A stretch of DNA of 54,295 nucleotides. It comes from Burkholderiaceae bacterium. Lineage in GTDB: Bacteria; Pseudomonadota; Gammaproteobacteria; Burkholderiales; Burkholderiaceae_E. A program made the translations under genes and the position numbers. A model generated the notes under the pieces. The model saw only the letters and a list, made by a program, of their open reading frames with translations. It was not told where the DNA came from and ran no database searches. The DNA lies in assembly GCA_023954015.1 (NCBI GenBank), contig JAMLIS010000019.1:1-54295 (forward strand), given 5' to 3'. This document shows, one piece after another, positions 24,405 to 31,404 of the stretch (positions are counted from its first letter, which is position 1; every line of letters begins with the position of its first letter).

Positions 24405-26168
24405 ATGCCGATCCGCATTCCAATTCTCCTTCTCGCTGCCGTGGCGGGCGCTACCGCGGCGCTCGTCCACGCTCAAGGTTTGCCGCAGGCGCGGGGCTCG
24501 CTACACGCGCAGCGCGCGCCGAACGCGCAGGGCGTGCCGAACGCGCAGGGCGTGCCGAACGCGCAAGGTGCCCCGAACGCGCAAGGTGCCCCGAACGCGC
24601 AAGGCTCGCCGCAGGGCTCGTCGGCGCAATCCGGCGCGGTGCCCGACAGCAGCGCGCTCATGGAGCGTCAGGACTTCGGCGTGCCGCCTACCCGCGCGCT
24701 CCACGGCGGCGCCATGCATGCGCCGACGCCGTCGAGCATTCCCGGCGGCCAGACGGTCACGACCCCGGGCCTGCTCGCGCTGCTGCAGGGCGGGCAGGCT
24801 CCGTATGTCCTTCTCGATGTCCTGGGCGGTCCGGAGACGCTGCCCGGAGCGGTTCCGGCGGCCTGGATGGCGCAGCCCGGGTCATTCGACGACGGCATTC
24901 AGCGGCAAGTGGAGCAGACGCTCGAACGGCTCACGCGGGCGCGCAAGGACGTCGTGCTCGTCTTCTACTGCCTGTCGCCCGAGTGCTGGATGTCGTACAA
25001 CGCGTCGCTGCGTGCGATCCACGCGGGCTACCGCAACGTGCTCTGGTATCGGGGAGGCGTGGAGGCGTGGAAACTGGCGCGCTTGCCGACGGCGGCGCCG
25101 GGTCAGCAGGCGGCGACGGCACCACCGGTTTTCGCATCGAAAGAAGCGCAGCCGCCGTCGCGTGCCGCCTTCACGGAAGTCACGCCGGGCGCACCGGCGG
25201 CACCGACCGCGCGCGGAGCACCGGGCGCACCGGGCGCACCGGCGGCACCGACCGCGCGCAGCGCACCGGGCGCACCGGGCGCACCGGGCGCACCGGCCGC
25301 AGCGACCGCGCGCGGCGCGCCCGGCGCGCGCGGCGCGCCCGGCGCAAGTGCACCTGCAGCGCGTCCTCGCGCGGGAAGCGATCTGCGGATCGGCCAGACC
25401 CGCTTCTTCTCGTTCGCCCAGCCGCCCGGCTGGCGCATCGGGGAGGAGGGTCAGTTCGCGTTGACCCAGGTCGCGCCTGACGGCAGGGCGTACACGCTGA
25501 TGGTGGGAAACGCGGGCTTGCCGGTGAATTACCCGCCCGATCGATTTGCCTACGAGAAGTTCTCGGCGCTGCGTCCGCAGAACCTGCAGTTCGGCCCCGG
25601 ACGCCAGGCCACGCCGGCCGCCGGGTTCCGCCAGGCGGTGGAATATCCGGTGAGCTACGTCGCCGGCGGGGTTGCGTATCGCGGCGTCGCCAAGGTGTCT
25701 GTGGCGCCCGCTTACGACACGGCGACGATGGCGCTGACGGCCGCGTTCTCGGCACAGGACCAATGGGACGGCTATGCTTCCTGGCTGCCGCAAGTGGCGG
25801 ATCTCGTCTCCGCCACGAACGGAGCCGCCTTCGGCATGCGCGGGATCATGCAGCAGAACCTGCGCAACTCCGTGGCCTTCGGGCAGGCAGCGCAGGAGTA
25901 CCGCGACTGGTCGCAGAAGAACTGGCAGGGAGTCGTGGATCAGCGCGACAGAAGCCTGCAGCGACGCAACCTCGAATTTCGCGAGAACCTGGGCGCGATC
26001 CAGACCTGGTCCAATCCGTACGGAACGCCGCCGGTCGAACTTCCGACGACGAACCAGTACTACTGGACCGATCGGCAGGGGCGCGTGCTCGGTACCAACG
26101 ATCCGACCGCCGATCCGAACATCGGTTCGACGGCCGAATGGCGGCGGATGGAGCGGCTGGAGCGGTAG
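24405..26168 (+). CDS. Secreted rhodanese-like (CxxxxCW) protein with tandem repeats
   Basis: The 587-residue protein has a signal peptide (cleavage near VHAQ, residue 23). Five PNAQG-type repeats follow (about 39-67), then a rhodanese-like domain (about 115-225) with FYCLSPECWMSYNA and VLWYRGGVEAW. This resembles the PQQ-associated CXXCW family, with C189 and C194 here. A collagen-like GAPGAP linker (about 230-305) leads to an unidentified C-terminal domain (IGQTRFFSFAQPPGW to WRRMERLER). The domain order suggests a periplasmic or surface redox or sulfur-transfer protein. GGAGGA lies 6 bases before the ATG. The function of the C-terminal part is unknown. Confidence 0.75.
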   Translation: MPIRIPILLLAAVAGATAALVHAQGLPQARGSLHAQRAPNAQGVPNAQGVPNAQGAPNAQGAPNAQGSPQGSSAQSGAVPDSSALMERQDFGVPPTRALHGGAMHAPTPSSIPGGQTVTTPGLLALLQGGQAPYVLLDVLGGPETLPGAVPAAWMAQPGSFDDGIQRQVEQTLERLTRARKDVVLVFYCLSPECWMSYNASLRAIHAGYRNVLWYRGGVEAWKLARLPTAAPGQQAATAPPVFASKEAQPPSRAAFTEVTPGAPAAPTARGAPGAPGAPAAPTARSAPGAPGAPGAPAAATARGAPGARGAPGASAPAARPRAGSDLRIGQTRFFSFAQPPGWRIGEEGQFALTQVAPDGRAYTLMVGNAGLPVNYPPDRFAYEKFSALRPQNLQFGPGRQATPAAGFRQAVEYPVSYVAGGVAYRGVAKVSVAPAYDTATMALTAAFSAQDQWDGYASWLPQVADLVSATNGAAFGMRGIMQQNLRNSVAFGQAAQEYRDWSQKNWQGVVDQRDRSLQRRNLEFRENLGAIQTWSNPYGTPPVELPTTNQYYWTDRQGRVLGTNDPTADPNIGSTAEWRRMERLER

Positions 26169-26212
26169 CGCTGCTGCCATCCGATCCACGACGGAACGAT
26201 CCGCGTCGCCCG

Positions 26213-27751
26213 CTACCCCGGCTCGCCGACATGGCGAGCGATCTCGGCCGCCCAGCGCGGGTTGAACTGCCACAGCGGCTGGATCGCGTCGGCCGCCTCC
26301 GGCGCCCGCGACCACTGCTCGCGCCAGCGCGCGGCCTCCTCGGCGCGACCGAGCGTCGCGCTCGCCGCACTCGCCGTGCGCATCGCGGCGCGCCACGACG
26401 GACGAACCTTCAATGCCGCGATCGCGTGCTTCCATGCGTCGTCGGCGTTGCCCGCGAACAGGTAAGCCAGCGCCAGCAGGTCGTACCAGACGAAATTCTG
26501 CGGGTCGTAGCGGTTCAGCCGCAGGCCCTGCTCGAGCGACGCGATCGCCGCGCGCGAGTCTCCCGAATACAGGCTCGCCATTCCGTGCACGAGATGACCG
26601 AGCGCGAAGCACGGACTCAGCTCGCGCGCCTGCTCGGCGCTTCGAAGCGCGAGCGCGAGGTCGTCGGTGTAGCTCGAGACGATCGCGAGCGCGTAGTGCG
26701 CGTACGGATTCATCTCGTCGAGTTGCACCGCCTCGAGCGCCGCGGCGACGCCTTCCCGCAGGTCCTGCGACGGCTGCTCGCTCCACCCGTACGCGACGCG
26801 TCCGGCGTTCACGCGGCCGATCCAGACGTGCGCTTCGGTCAACCCCGCGTCGACGCTACGCGCCTGCAGAAATCGCTCGCGGGCCTTGCGGTGCGTGTCG
26901 CGTGTCACGTGATGGAAGAGCCACGAGCCCTGCGCAACCAGCTCCCAGGCGGTCACGCTGCCGCTGCGCCGGGAAGCGGCGTCGCTGCCGGTGTTCTTCA
27001 GCAGCTCCGGCTCGATGGCGCCTGCGACCTGCTGCGACAGCGACTCCTGTACGTCGAAAAGATCGGCGTCGGCGAAGTCGTAGCGCTCCGCCCACAGGCA
27101 ACGGCCGGTGCGTGCGTCGACGAGGCGCGCCGGGATGCGAAAGCGCGCGCCGGACCTGCGCACCGAGCCCTCGACGAAGTAGCCAACGCCGAGTTCCTCG
27201 CAAGCGGTTCGAGCGTCGATCGGCGCGAGCTTGAAGGTCTGGCTCGCGTTGCGCCCGAGCACCGGAATCCAGCGAAAGCGCACGAGCGCGGCGATCAGCG
27301 ATTCGGTCACCGCGTCGGCGAGGTACTCCTGCGCCGGGTCGTCGCCCAGATGCGTGAAGGGCAGTACCGCGATCCCCGGACGCCCCCGCGGTTGCGATTC
27401 GGCGTGCCCGAGCGGCGCGAGCTCGGAATCCTCGATCGCGACCAGGCCGCGAAGCCGATAGCCCAGGCGCGGGACGGTGACGATCGACACCGGCGCGACA
27501 TCGTCGCTCTCGAAGGCGAAGATCCGGCGCAACGCCGCGATCTGCACCGGCAGGTTGCTTTCCTCGACGACGAGGCCGGGCCACGCGGCGCGCATCAGCG
27601 CAGCACGCGACACCGGCTCGCCGCCCGCCTCGAGCAGCGCGTGCAGCAGGCACAGCCCGCGCTGGCCGACCGCGACGGCGGAACCGGCGCGCGTCAGCGT
27701 GCCGCGCGCGGTATCGAGCAGGAACGGGCCGAATGCGAAGCGCTTCGCCAT
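26213..27751 (-). CDS. CadC-like winged-helix regulator with TolB-like and TPR regions
   Basis: The 512-residue protein starts with an OmpR/CadC-type winged helix (FAFGPFLLDTARGTL, AALMRAAWPGLVVEESNL, SIVTVPRLGYRL). Next comes a TolB/FlgO-like segment (RPGIAVLPFTHLGDDPAQEYLAD with GYFVEGSVRRSG) and TPR helices to the end. There is no clear membrane span. Proteins of this layout are one-component regulators whose ligand is generally unknown. It diverges from a cupin gene with a 118-base gap, the likely target. Its organisation parallels the frameshifted SARP-type regulator 13 kb away. Confidence 0.82.
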   Translation of the reverse strand: MAKRFAFGPFLLDTARGTLTRAGSAVAVGQRGLCLLHALLEAGGEPVSRAALMRAAWPGLVVEESNLPVQIAALRRIFAFESDDVAPVSIVTVPRLGYRLRGLVAIEDSELAPLGHAESQPRGRPGIAVLPFTHLGDDPAQEYLADAVTESLIAALVRFRWIPVLGRNASQTFKLAPIDARTACEELGVGYFVEGSVRRSGARFRIPARLVDARTGRCLWAERYDFADADLFDVQESLSQQVAGAIEPELLKNTGSDAASRRSGSVTAWELVAQGSWLFHHVTRDTHRKARERFLQARSVDAGLTEAHVWIGRVNAGRVAYGWSEQPSQDLREGVAAALEAVQLDEMNPYAHYALAIVSSYTDDLALALRSAEQARELSPCFALGHLVHGMASLYSGDSRAAIASLEQGLRLNRYDPQNFVWYDLLALAYLFAGNADDAWKHAIAALKVRPSWRAAMRTASAASATLGRAEEAARWREQWSRAPEAADAIQPLWQFNPRWAAEIARHVGEPG

Positions 27752-27869
27752 GGAAGCTCCGTTTCATCCAATTTAACGCGAATTCAGTGCCGCTTCCGTG
27801 ACGACCGTGGCCGGCGAGTTCAACGTACAGATGCGGGCTACGGGGCTCGCGAACTCGACGGAGGTGATC

Positions 27870-28283
27870 ATGGAAACCATCGATGTCCACGACGACCGGT
27901 TCGTCGTACGCGGGTCGGAGTCCTTCCGGAGTGCGCAAGGCGCACGCTACGCACCGGGCGTCAGTGCCGAAACCGTGGGCGCCGGATCGCTGTTCCTCGG
28001 CTTGATCACGTTGCCCCCGGGCGAGCGCACGAAGGCGCACGCGCATCGACACGAATCGGCGCACTACATGCTGAGCGGCGGAGAGGTCGAACTTTGGACA
28101 GGTCCGCGGCTGCAGCGTTGCAGCGTGGCGCGGCCGGGCGACTATCTGTTCATCCCCGCGGCGATGCCGCACGTGGCAGTGAATCGGGGGACCGAGCCGG
28201 CGGTGTTCGTCGGCGCGCGCAGCGAGGCTTCGGCAACCGAGTCGGTGGCGCTGTTGCCGGAGCTGGACGGACTCGTGCCTTGA
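27870..28283 (+). CDS. Small cupin-domain protein
   Basis: The 137-residue protein is a single cupin barrel. Motif 1 contains THAH-like AHAHRHESAHYMLSGGEVEL, supplying two or three histidine ligands and a glutamate. Motif 2 has PGDYLFIPAAMPHVAVN with the last histidine. Such proteins may be dioxygenases, isomerases or sugar- and small-molecule-binding proteins, and the sequence does not decide. GGAGGTG precedes the ATG at 27870, making this start better than in-frame ones further upstream. It diverges from the TPR regulator and is followed by a strong palindrome. Confidence 0.8.
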   Translation: METIDVHDDRFVVRGSESFRSAQGARYAPGVSAETVGAGSLFLGLITLPPGERTKAHAHRHESAHYMLSGGEVELWTGPRLQRCSVARPGDYLFIPAAMPHVAVNRGTEPAVFVGARSEASATESVALLPELDGLVP

Positions 28284-28310
28284 GCGAATCTGCGCCGCGC
28301 CCGGAATCGA

Positions 28311-28352
28311 AGCGTTTTCCTGCGTGGAATCGATTTCACGGAGGAAAACGCT
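28311..28352. terminator. 42-bp near-perfect palindrome between convergent genes
   Basis: Arms AGCGTTTTCC and GGAAAACGCT enclose an inner dyad centred on AATCGATT. The whole 42 bp is palindromic apart from two mismatched pairs. It lies between the cupin gene (plus) and the DUF3037 gene (minus), so a bidirectional terminator is the simplest reading. The AAAACGCT arm supplies a short T-run on either transcript. Confidence 0.6.
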
Positions 28353-28389
28353 CGATGTGCGAGCGCCCCCCGCGTCCGCCTCGGGCGGC

Positions 28390-28779
28390 CTACGGACGGT
28401 CCGCCCGTCGCACCATCCTCGCCATCAGGTGATCCATCACGACCTGCATGTCGCTGCCGTACCCGCTGTGCACCGGTGAGGTCTGGATGCTGGTACTGCG
28501 CGGCGACACCAGCCAGTGGAAGCGCTCGCGCGGCGTCATCTGCGCCAGCGCCTGGCTGAGGTTGCGCCCGGCGCAGGTGTGCTCGATCGCGTTCAGTGCG
28601 GCGCGGATCGACTCGAGGTCGGCGTCGGGCCTCAGTGCCCGCACCGCGGCTTCGTCCAGGTCGAAACACGCGCGCAGCCAACCGCTGGTAGTGTTGGACA
28701 GGATGATGCCGGCGTTGACGAATTCGCCGCGCTCGACCCGCGGCACCACTCGCACGACGGCGTAGTCATAGTGCTGCAT
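28390..28779 (-). CDS. DUF3037 protein
   Basis: The 129-residue protein begins MQHYDYAVVRVVPRVERGEF and continues NAGIILSN, the typical DUF3037 opening. It then has FDLDEAAVRALRPDADL and SPRSTSIQTSPVHSGY. The family has no known activity. It is repeatedly found next to a HipA-like kinase gene, as here, and the two start and stop codons overlap by 14 bases. The ATG at 28779 was taken because the conserved start follows directly; the longer frame is arginine-rich and lies inside the kinase gene. Confidence 0.8.
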   Translation of the reverse strand: MQHYDYAVVRVVPRVERGEFVNAGIILSNTTSGWLRACFDLDEAAVRALRPDADLESIRAALNAIEHTCAGRNLSQALAQMTPRERFHWLVSPRSTSIQTSPVHSGYGSDMQVVMDHLMARMVRRADRP

Positions 28780-29539
28780 GCGCTTTCTCGGCCATCGACG
28801 CAAAGCTGCGCGGCGCCTGCAGGCGTCGGAGAAAATGCTGCCGATAGGCATCGCGCTGCGCCGAAGGATCGGCGAAGGCCGCGTCGGGCTGCAGCCAGGC
28901 TTCCGGGATGAGCTGCGTCAGTTCGGCGATGCGCGCGGCGTCCAGTCGCTCAGCGAGTTGCGCATCGGCTTCGCGCAACGCGCTGGCCCACGGCAGCAGC
29001 ACATGCTCGGCGATGCGGGGGAAGGGATCGGTGGCGCGCTCCAGGTGCTCGCCCCACCGGTGATGGAAAATCAGCGCGGCGCCGTGATCGATGAGCCACA
29101 GGCGGCGGTGCCAGATCAGCAGGTTGACGTTGCGCGCCGTGCGGTCGACATTGCCCACCAGTGCATCGAACCAGACGATCTGCGAAGCCAGCGCCGGCTC
29201 GGGCTGCATCGCCAGCGCATCGAAAGCGATCGCGCCGGGCAGGTAGTCGATCGCCAGGTTCAGCCCGTCGCTGGCGCGGATCAGGTCCTGGATTTCCGGA
29301 TCGGGCTCGGTGCGCGCCAGGTCGGCATCGAGTTGCATGAAGACGATCTCGGGCACCGGCAAGCCGAGCGTGCGCGCCATTTCGCCCGCCAGCAATTCGG
29401 CGATCAGCGCTTTGGGTCCCTGGCCGGCGCCCCGGAATTTCAGCACGTACAGGCCGTCGTCGTCGGCTTCGACGATCGCCGGCAGCGAGCCGCCTTCGCG
29501 CAGCGGCGTGACATAGCGGACGACGTTCAGCGTGCGCAA
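28766..29539 (-). CDS. HipA-like kinase-fold protein
   Basis: The 257-residue protein starts RTLNVVRYVTPLREGGSLPA and has YVLKFRGAGQGPKAL with the likely ATP-binding lysine. NVDRTARNVNLL carries the catalytic Asp and Asn, and LIDHGAAL the metal-binding Asp, so the kinase residues appear intact. It is much shorter than HipA toxins (about 440 residues) and no HipB-type repressor is adjacent; it pairs with DUF3037 instead. The TTG at 29539 is chosen because the family N-terminus begins there and it avoids the MerR gene ending 26 bases upstream. A GTG at 29674 would overlap that gene. Confidence 0.75.
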   Translation of the reverse strand: MRTLNVVRYVTPLREGGSLPAIVEADDDGLYVLKFRGAGQGPKALIAELLAGEMARTLGLPVPEIVFMQLDADLARTEPDPEIQDLIRASDGLNLAIDYLPGAIAFDALAMQPEPALASQIVWFDALVGNVDRTARNVNLLIWHRRLWLIDHGAALIFHHRWGEHLERATDPFPRIAEHVLLPWASALREADAQLAERLDAARIAELTQLIPEAWLQPDAAFADPSAQRDAYRQHFLRRLQAPRSFASMAEKAHAAL

Positions 29540-29565
29540 GGGTGATGGTCTTTGCCGTGACGGAT

Positions 29566-30006
29566 CTACGTCGCGGAGGAAGGCTCGGCATGGCACGCGC
29601 AGGCGTGCTCCTGCGTGGCGTGCATGAACGATTCGATGATGGCACAGGCCTTGTCGCCATTCGCCCCCTCGCACTGGCGGCGCAACGCGACGAGTTGCTC
29701 GTCGAGCGCGGCCAGGGCTCGAAGTCTACGTCGCACCTGGGCGATGTGCCGGTCCAGCAGCGCGTCGACCTGCTTGCACGATTGCCTGGGCGTGTTCGCC
29801 AGCGCGAGCAGTTGTCGAACCTCGCGCAGCGGAACGTCCAGCGAGCGGCAATGGCGAATGAACTGCAAACGCGCCAGGTCCCCGTCCGCGTAGCTGCGGT
29901 ATCCGGACGCGTCACGGTCGGGCGCTGCGAGCAGTCCCTCTCGCTCGTAGAAGCGCACCGTCTGCACGTCGCACCCGCCTCGGGCGGCGAACTCGCCGAT
30001 TCTCAT
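29566..30006 (-). CDS. MerR-family heavy-metal regulator (CadR/PbrR type)
   Basis: The 146-residue protein has the MerR helix-turn-helix (RIGEFAARGGCDVQTVRFYEREGLL) and the dimerisation helix. Metal-site cysteines are at QSCKQVDALL and RRQCEGANGDKACAII, the CadR/PbrR pattern, plus a C-terminal ATQEHACACH tail. It should sense Cd(II), Pb(II) or Zn(II) and activate the divergent efflux gene by remodelling the long-spacer promoter at 30022-30052. The neighbouring HipA-like gene follows on the same strand after 26 bases and might be co-transcribed. Confidence 0.88.
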   Translation of the reverse strand: MRIGEFAARGGCDVQTVRFYEREGLLAAPDRDASGYRSYADGDLARLQFIRHCRSLDVPLREVRQLLALANTPRQSCKQVDALLDRHIAQVRRRLRALAALDEQLVALRRQCEGANGDKACAIIESFMHATQEHACACHAEPSSAT

Positions 30007-30021
30007 CCGACAGACTCCGGT

Positions 30022-30052
30022 TTGACTCTATACCTACTATAGGCTTTCCAAT
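30022..30052 (+). promoter_or_regulatory. MerR-type promoter-operator of the efflux gene
   Basis: TTGACT at 30022-30027 is a good -35 element. The dyad CTATA-cctac-TATAG (30028-30042) fills the following spacer. The probable -10 (TCCAAT) is 19 bases beyond the -35, the over-long spacing typical of promoters activated by MerR proteins. It faces the CDF-type gene. Confidence 0.65.
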
Positions 30053-30054
30053 CG

Positions 30055-30092
30055 AAATCTGCTCCTGCAACGCAAATCTGCTCCTGCAACGC
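30055..30092. repeat. Two perfect 19-bp direct repeats in the efflux-gene leader
   Basis: AAATCTGCTCCTGCAACGC occurs twice back to back between the MerR-type promoter and the ATG at 30111. The copies are identical, which suggests a recent duplication. Confidence 0.9.
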
Positions 30093-30110
30093 TTCTCCAT
30101 CTACTCCACC

Positions 30111-30755
30111 ATGTCCGACTCGTGTTGCCCCGCCGTGCCGCCCTCCACCAGTCCGCGCTATCGGCGCGTCCTGTGGATCGCGCTCGTCCTGAACGTCTCG
30201 ATGTTCGTCGTCGAGATCGCCGGCAGTCACCGGTCCGGCTCGGTTTCGCTGCTGGCCGATGCGATCGACTTCTTCGGTGACGCGGCCAACTACGGCATCT
30301 CGCTCATCGTGTTGTCGATGGCGCTTGCCTGGCGTGCGCGCGCTTCGGTGCTGAAGGCGGCATCCATGGCTGCGTTCGGAATCTTCGTCCTGGGTCGGGC
30401 CGTCTGGAGCCTGATCGCCGACGTGACGCCGCAGCCCGTGACGATGGGGCTGATTGCCCTCCTGGCGCTCGCGGTGAACGTCGGGGTTGCACTGATGCTC
30501 TATCGTCACCGGGCTGGCGATTCGAACATGCGCTCGGTCTGGATCTGCTCGCGCAACGATGCACTCGGCAACATCGCGGTCGGCCTGGCGGCGCTCGGTG
30601 TGATGGGAACGCAGGACGGGTGGCCGGACCTGGCGGTCGCCGGCGCGATGGCTTCGCTCGCGCTCACGGGGGCGTGGTCGATCGGCAAGCAAGCGCAAGC
30701 CGAGCTTCGTGCGATGCCCGCGTCGTCCGCCGGGCGGGGTCGTGGCGAGGCATGA
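30111..30755 (+). CDS. Cation diffusion facilitator-like metal efflux protein
   Basis: The 214-residue protein has an N-terminal MSDSCCPAVPP segment with vicinal cysteines and then about six membrane spans. DAIDFFGDAANY in span 2 and RNDALGNIAVG in span 5 carry paired acidic residues at the positions of the CDF metal site. The cytoplasmic C-terminal domain of classical CDF proteins is missing, as in the short Cd/Pb-associated transporters that accompany CadR-type regulators. It probably exports divalent metal from the cytoplasm. It is controlled by the divergent MerR gene. Confidence 0.82.
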   Translation: MSDSCCPAVPPSTSPRYRRVLWIALVLNVSMFVVEIAGSHRSGSVSLLADAIDFFGDAANYGISLIVLSMALAWRARASVLKAASMAAFGIFVLGRAVWSLIADVTPQPVTMGLIALLALAVNVGVALMLYRHRAGDSNMRSVWICSRNDALGNIAVGLAALGVMGTQDGWPDLAVAGAMASLALTGAWSIGKQAQAELRAMPASSAGRGRGEA

Positions 30756-30791
30756 GTGTGCGGCGCGAATGCGCGTGCGCCGAAGGCGAAC

Positions 30792-31257
30792 CTACATCTG
30801 CGCCTGCAGATAGTCCTGTAGCCCGACCTTGTCGATGAGGCCCAGCTGCCGGCCGAGCCAGTCGAGGTGCAACTCCTCGTCGTCGAGCATCTCGGCCAGC
30901 AGGTCGCGGCTGGCGAAGTCGCTGCATGCTCGCAGACTCCGACTGCGGCGCGCAGATGGTCGATCGCCTCGCGCACGAGTTCGCGGTCGTAGTCGAGTTG
31001 CCCGGCGACCGTGTCGCGCGCGTCGACCGCGCGCCGGCTCTCCATCGACGGCGTACCGCCGAGCAGCAGGATGCGCGCCATGATGCGGCCGGCGTGCGTC
31101 GTCTCCTCCGTGCTGTAGTCGTGCTGCAGGTCGGCCAGGCGCGGGAAGCCCCAATGACGGCAGGTCGCCGCGTGCAGCAGGTATTGCCGGTGGCCGGTGA
31201 GCTCGAAGGGCAGAGATACCCGTCGAGCTCGCGGATGACTCCCGGATCGCCTTTCAC
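30792..31257 (-). pseudogene. bfr: Bacterioferritin-like gene with two indels
   Basis: Joined across frames, the sequence reads as a full bacterioferritin: VKGDPGVIRELDGYL, PFELTGHRQYLLHAA, STEETTHAGRIMARILLLGG, LVREAIDHLRAAVGVCEH, SDFASRDLLAEMLDDEELHLDWL and IDKVGLQDYLQAQM. Reading is broken by an extra CT dinucleotide (TATCTCTG, about 31211-31218 on the minus strand) and by a one-base loss at about 30921-30930. The ferroxidase glutamates and histidine (E in FELT, EETTHA, DDEELH) are present. The usual heme-ligand Met is replaced within EETTHA. The GTG at 31257 has GAGGAA upstream. Decay or sequencing error could both explain the breaks. Confidence 0.75.
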
Positions 31258-31404
31258 GTTCGTTCCTCGGGTCGCGTGTGTCTTTCCCGATGATGCCCGT
31301 CGAAAACGATCGCGGCCAGGGCGGGCATGCTTGTCCCGAGAGCGGGGGAAAGTATCCGGAGCGACAGGCGCATCATTGCGCGGCTCCGGAATCGAAACCC
31401 TCGA

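Noticed and set aside
21864..26168. A 1434-codon plus-strand reading frame running from jetA antisense into the rhodanese-like gene.
   Set aside because: Only the part from 24405 has a signal peptide, ribosome-binding site and domains; the rest is antisense to jetA or repeat sequence.
28766..29539. A classical HipBA toxin-antitoxin pair.
   Set aside because: No HipB-like helix-turn-helix gene is adjacent and the kinase is far shorter than HipA.
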